64,000 bases of DNA. Origin: Serilophus lunatus. Its lineage: Eukaryota > Chordata > Aves > Passeriformes > Eurylaimidae. Position 1 is the first letter of the stretch. Each line of letters starts with the position of its first letter. The notes beneath the pieces are model-generated. The model saw only the letters and a list, made by a program, of their open reading frames with translations, ran no database searches and had not been told where the DNA came from. The DNA lies in contig VXBA01001330.1 in assembly GCA_013399895.1 (NCBI GenBank), forward strand, positions 1 to 64,000, written 5' to 3'. The position numbers and the translations under genes were made by a program. Below are positions 62,280 through 64,000 of the stretch, piece by piece.

Positions 62280-63600
62280 CAGGGTGGGGCAGGTATAAGA
62301 AGGTTTCACTAGTTTGGCTGTACTCACTCAATCATCAGATTTTTTTTGAAAGAGAGTCAATTATTAAAAATAATAAAAGAAAAATAGGGATTATGGTAAT
62401 AAGAGATGATAGCAAAATAAAGAGTCTATCTACAAATGAAGTACAATTAACCTTCAAGAAGGTCTTTTTAGGTTCTATGAAAAAAAAAAAAAAGAAAAGA
62501 AAACAAGAAGGTACATGCTCGGCCTGAATGTCAGGTAATAGTTGTATCACTCCTTTTTAAAATGCCTTGCTTTGAGAAGCATAGAAAGCCACCTCCCATA
62601 ACATTCAGAAATATTATATTCAGGCCAATCTTTTTTAGAGACGAGGAAGACAGAAAAGAAAGAGAAAAAAGCAGCAGTTGAAATAACTATCAGATTTTGC
62701 AACTAGATTTTAGGATCTATCTTTAAGGTATAGTCAGATAAGGTCATTTCCAGTCTTCAATATTCTTTTCTCTTTCACTGACAGGAATGAAAAAAGAACT
62801 TAAAAATTGGAAGAGATACAGAGCTTCTTGTATCCTTGAAAAGGATTCTATGCTTCAGTTTGAGAGAATGAGACTTGCAAGTCCTACCTAGATTACAAAC
62901 TTTGTACTCATAGGGAAAGTTTCCTTTTCAGTCTGTAAGCACAGTATAAACAGCAATGCATGGAAGTAACAGTCAAAAAACATCACTGGGATAAAAATAC
63001 TCCATGGTTCCTTAGACATTTGACTTATTCATTTCAACAGTTTTGTTCGCTGACACCAGTAATTTTAATCAATAGGAACTATTCAAGTCACTTACAATGA
63101 GTTTGTTATGTAGACATCATGAATACTTCTCCCAGATGATTGCATAGGAAGCCAAAACTGAAGAAGCCTGATGAGCTTTTTGCCCTCAACAGCCTAGATG
63201 TGTTAATGAAGCTACCTCAAACTGCTTCACAGGTCAGAGAAGCAGCACAAACATGCATCTCAGTTTACCAAAAATGAAGTAGTAGGGTCAATTTCTCTGA
63301 TTTTACAGTATGGTTGATATGCTACAATAATAAAACTGGAACATGCTTGAATACCTTAAGGAAATTCACACTTATGCATACAAAAACAATCTCTAAATTC
63401 AGGACAAGGAATTTTTCTCATTACCTCCTCACCTCCCATACTGGAGGTCCTGGTAATCATGCTCAATTTCACAGTATTAAGTACCAAATAAAATGAGTCC
63501 TCTTCTACACATTCTTTTTCTTGTTATCATCTAAGGAAATTAAGAGACAGGGAAAGCGCAGTGTGTACTTTTTTGATGCGCATTTAAATAGCTAATGTGA
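62280..63600. other. Unique noncoding DNA with an A-rich tract
   Basis: An A-rich run (62480-62508: poly-A, then AAAGAAAAGAAAAC) is the only low-complexity item. Nothing else is recognised. Confidence 0.55.
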
Positions 63601-63608
63601 TGACTTAC

Positions 63609-63673
63609 CTAAAATGACAAAACTATCTTCTTCAATTGTGAAGAAATATATGTCCCCTTCTCCTCGATTCCCC
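63609..63673 (-). other. Best protein-coding exon candidate (65 nt, minus strand)
   Basis: On the minus strand a TTTCTCTTTAAAC...TTTGTGGTTTGGCAG acceptor with a TACTAGG branch-like word ends at 63674. It is followed by 65 nt and TTTTAG/GTAAGTC, a near-perfect donor. One base completes a codon, 21 codons are open, and one base is left over. The residues include RGEGDIYFFTIEEDSFVIL, an alternating hydrophobic/acidic pattern like beta strands of an extracellular or beta-propeller domain; the other two frames contain stops. I could not match it to a named family. If real, a minus-strand gene spans this end of the window and most of the 64 kb could be its intron. Confidence 0.33.
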
Positions 63674-63679
63674 CTGCCA

Positions 63680-64000
63680 AACCACAAACAATCTTTTTGT
63701 TTAAAGAGAAAGCCTAGTACACTGATGTGGAAATGATGTCTATTGACTTAAAGTCACGTCATTTAGAATTATTCAATTTTTTAAGAATATAATTTTTTAA
63801 GCATATAAGCAGCAGCAGGAAAAAAGTCAATAGGACTGGACAGCAACAAAAATCTAAATAGAACTCTGATAATCAGACTAGAGAAACAGGAACAGGCAGT
63901 AACACTTCTGAGGCAATTAGAAGGGATAACACCCTCTTTCAACAGCGTAATGGGTTTAAAGACAAAATCAGAGCTTTTTGGAGCCACAGCGATTGCCCAA
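63680..64000. other. Unique noncoding DNA at the window edge
   Basis: AT-rich flank upstream, in minus-strand terms, of the exon candidate. No supported feature. Confidence 0.5.

Overview
This window looks like nuclear DNA from a bird, most likely a songbird. It is AT-rich, poor in CpG and almost free of long reading frames. Its only young interspersed repeat is a solo endogenous-retrovirus LTR of a type I know from passerine and other avian genomes. It also carries a CR1 LINE fragment, the typical avian retroposon. There are no bacterial-type operons, rRNA or tRNA genes, CRISPR arrays or phage genes. I found no protein-coding gene that I can name. The best reading is the inside of a very long intron, or a gene desert beside a developmental gene. 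That choice is inference.

Layout. About 1-12 kb: unique AT-rich DNA with an ancient MIR-like SINE near 4.1 kb, conserved-element-like blocks near 5.1-5.3, 5.9-6.4 and 10.5-10.7 kb, and two weak minus-strand exon candidates near 3.1 and 8.3 kb. 12.08-12.64 kb: the solo LTR, bounded by TG...CA and a near-perfect 5-bp target duplication. 13-28 kb: unique DNA with further enhancer-like blocks at 14.3, 19.9, 21.7, 22.1 and 27.5 kb. At 17.5 kb there is a compact CCAAT-box cluster upstream of an ATG reading frame with a signal-peptide-like start. 28-50 kb: mostly featureless unique DNA with small microduplications, simple repeats and a 13-bp inverted repeat at 37.4 kb. 50-54 kb: an enhancer-like block, an AT-only repeat and the CR1 fragment. 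54-64 kb: two near-perfect palindromes at 57.3 and 57.9 kb, an unclassified GC-richer block at 58.8-59.1 kb, a 27-nt microexon candidate at 60.5 kb, a second MIR-like fragment at 62.2 kb, and the best minus-strand exon candidate at 63.6 kb.

No functional system links these pieces on sequence evidence alone. The exon candidates at 63.6, 8.3 and 3.1 kb (all minus strand) happen to be phase-compatible and could belong to one gene with very long introns. In 64 kb such matches also arise by chance, and I selected them after scanning. The regulatory calls rest on motif content, local CpG retention and texture; I could not test conservation.
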